From Nitrospirota bacterium (GTDB taxonomy: Bacteria > Nitrospirota > Nitrospiria > Nitrospirales > Nitrospiraceae): a stretch of DNA of 33,006 bases. The notes beneath the pieces were generated by a model. That model had not been told where the DNA came from. It saw nothing but the letters and a program-made list of their open reading frames with translations, and did not search any database. A program made the position numbers and the translations under genes. The stretch is from NCBI GenBank assembly GCA_018971525.1, contig JAGXAR010000042.1:1-33006 (forward strand). Direction: 5' to 3'. Shown here piece after piece: positions 32,218 through 33,006 of the stretch (position 1 is the first letter of the stretch; every line of letters starts with the position of its first letter).

Positions 32218-33006
32218 TTATGAGAAGTATCCCGCGCGCTTGGATAAGCATTCAGGTTTAAACAGGTCGGTTTGGAGGGGTGACGGAGCGGCCGAACGTG
32301 CCAGTCTTGAAAACTGGAGACCTCGCAAGGGGTCCGCGAGTTCAAATCTCGCCCCCTCCGCCATATTTTTCGGTGTAATTTGAACTTTTTGAGCCGGAAC
32401 TGTGGCTAAACTGTGGCTAAAGTCCGTGACGGTCCCACACGGTCTGAGCTTTTCCCTCAGTAACACTTCCTGCGCCGCCAACTTCTTCAGTCCTTCCGTC
32501 AAGTCGGCCTCACACACAATCGCATAGCGCCGATACACGGCTTCCGTCTTGTGTCCCGTCAGCTTCATCGCCACCGAACGCGGCACCCCTGCCCGTTCAA
32601 GATTCCTCACCGCCGTGCGCCGGAAGTCGTGAGGAATGCGCGTCGGCACCCCTGCCAGCCGGCAGGCCACCTTCCACCGATGATAGAGCGCCTTCGGATG
32701 AATCGGCTTGATCGTGCCCCTGTCATTCCAGTGGAACACAGTAAGGACGGTTTGCCCCGTCGCCATTTCAATCGAAAGGGCTTTTTCCCATTGCGCCCGT
32801 AACAGGTTCGCCAGTTCAGGCAACACACTAAAGGGAAACACGCGCCCCTCGTCATTTTTCGTGGTGCCTGGTTCAAGGCGCACGATCCCCGCCGAAAAAT
32901 CCACTTGCTTCCATCGAAGCGTAAGAATTTCACTCGGGACACGCCAGCCCGTGAGACACGCGAAGGTGATAGGACCCTTGAAAGCGTCTGGCAAGTGCGA
33001 CCGTAC
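32218..33006 (-). CDS. tyrosine recombinase/integrase (partial, cut by right edge)
   Basis: At least 262 residues of the catalytic domain of a phage-type integrase; its N-terminus lies beyond 33006. The active-site residues are visible: Arg in TGWRVPSEILTLRWKQVD, Lys region KNDEGR, HxxR as PHDFRRTAVRNLERAG, the second His in LTGHKT and the Tyr in EAVYRRYAI. The frame stays open past this domain through the antisense of the whole tRNA-Ser gene to a TAA at 32218-32220, giving an added tail (roughly the last 45 residues) encoded by the target and flanking chromosome. The gene is on the minus strand, running toward the tRNA. The integrated element extends right, out of the window. Confidence 0.9.
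   Translation of the reverse strand, partial: VRSHLPDAFKGPITFACLTGWRVPSEILTLRWKQVDFSAGIVRLEPGTTKNDEGRVFPFSVLPELANLLRAQWEKALSIEMATGQTVLTVFHWNDRGTIKPIHPKALYHRWKVACRLAGVPTRIPHDFRRTAVRNLERAGVPRSVAMKLTGHKTEAVYRRYAIVCEADLTEGLKKLAAQEVLLREKLRPCGTVTDFSHSLATVPAQKVQITPKNMAEGARFELADPLRGLQFSRLARSAAPSPLQTDLFKPECLSKRAGYFS
32274..32363 (+). tRNA. tRNA-Ser(UGA)
   Basis: 90 bases with the encoded CCA end. The acceptor stem GGAGGGG (32274-32280) pairs with CCCCTCC (32353-32359), the anticodon arm is CCAGT-CTTGAAA-ACTGG with anticodon TGA at 32308-32310, a long variable arm (about 32319-32337) is typical of serine tRNAs, and the T arm is CGAG-TTCAAAT-CTCG. It reads UCN serine codons. It lies downstream of serS and is the integration target of the element on its right. 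Confidence 0.97.
32319..32363. other. probable attachment site (att) in the tRNA-Ser 3' half
   Basis: The tRNA is followed at once by the integrase reading frame on the minus strand, the normal layout after insertion of a tyrosine-integrase element at the 3' end of a tRNA gene. The 3' half and CCA end of the tRNA is the likely core. The distal copy is not in this window, so the exact core cannot be seen. Confidence 0.6.
32399..32420. repeat. two tandem 11-base repeats ACTGTGGCTAA
   Basis: ACTGTGGCTAA at 32399-32409 is followed directly by a second copy at 32410-32420, about 36-57 bases from the tRNA end and inside the integrase frame. Paired short repeats at this distance from the core resemble arm-type integrase binding sites. 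Confidence 0.5.

Noticed and set aside
1-33006. CRISPR array, rRNA or riboswitch
   Set aside because: I saw no regularly spaced direct repeats, no rRNA-like sequence and no riboswitch core.

Overview
This 33 kb window is GC-rich bacterial chromosome with short intergenic gaps. The mix of genes (several Gram-negative envelope proteins, yajD/yaeQ/yciH-type housekeeping genes, a Skp/OmpH chaperone) and the families of dispersed intergenic repeats resemble what I remember of Nitrospira (Nitrospirota). That assignment is inference; no rRNA or other phylogenetic marker is present to fix it.

Left part (1-9.7 kb): an exported four-repeat Ig-like lipoprotein and a putative outer-membrane barrel, then ychF, a block of small housekeeping genes (yajD, VF530-type protein, yaeQ, yciH), a 58-residue small protein behind a promoter-like module, a saccharopine-dehydrogenase-like oxidoreductase, a small unknown protein and a DUF3617-type exported protein. 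Middle-left (9.9-12.7 kb) is accessory: an IS110-family insertion sequence whose transposase carries an in-frame TAG, flanked by 13-bp direct repeats; a 32-residue Lys-rich protein; a Phd/RelE-type toxin-antitoxin pair behind a second copy of the promoter-like module; and a degenerate C-terminal gene fragment.

Middle (12.7-21.4 kb): a REC-PAS-PAS histidine kinase, a SAM methyltransferase whose C-terminus is homologous to that fragment, a ProA-like protein that has lost the catalytic Cys, an MFS/nucleotide-translocase-like membrane protein, divergent threonine aldolase, and a two-gene unit of a small protein plus a nucleotidyltransferase. Right (21.6-32.2 kb): gnd-zwf (oxidative pentose phosphate branch), a convergent SGNH hydrolase-thioredoxin pair, a HEAT-repeat protein followed by an HD-GYP protein that appear to share an N-terminal domain, ompH/skp with a strong sigma70-like promoter, rhodanese, a PA0069-type radical SAM protein, serS and tRNA-Ser(UGA). 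At the right edge a tyrosine integrase on the minus strand reads through the tRNA gene, marking the end of an integrated element that continues beyond the window.

At least two families of dispersed intergenic repeat occur twice each, and several gene starts lie directly against them. The most notable observations are the ProA-like protein with several lost active-site residues, the paired HEAT/HD-GYP operon, the integrase whose C-terminal tail is encoded by the tRNA target, and the IS110 copy with its candidate guide-RNA region.
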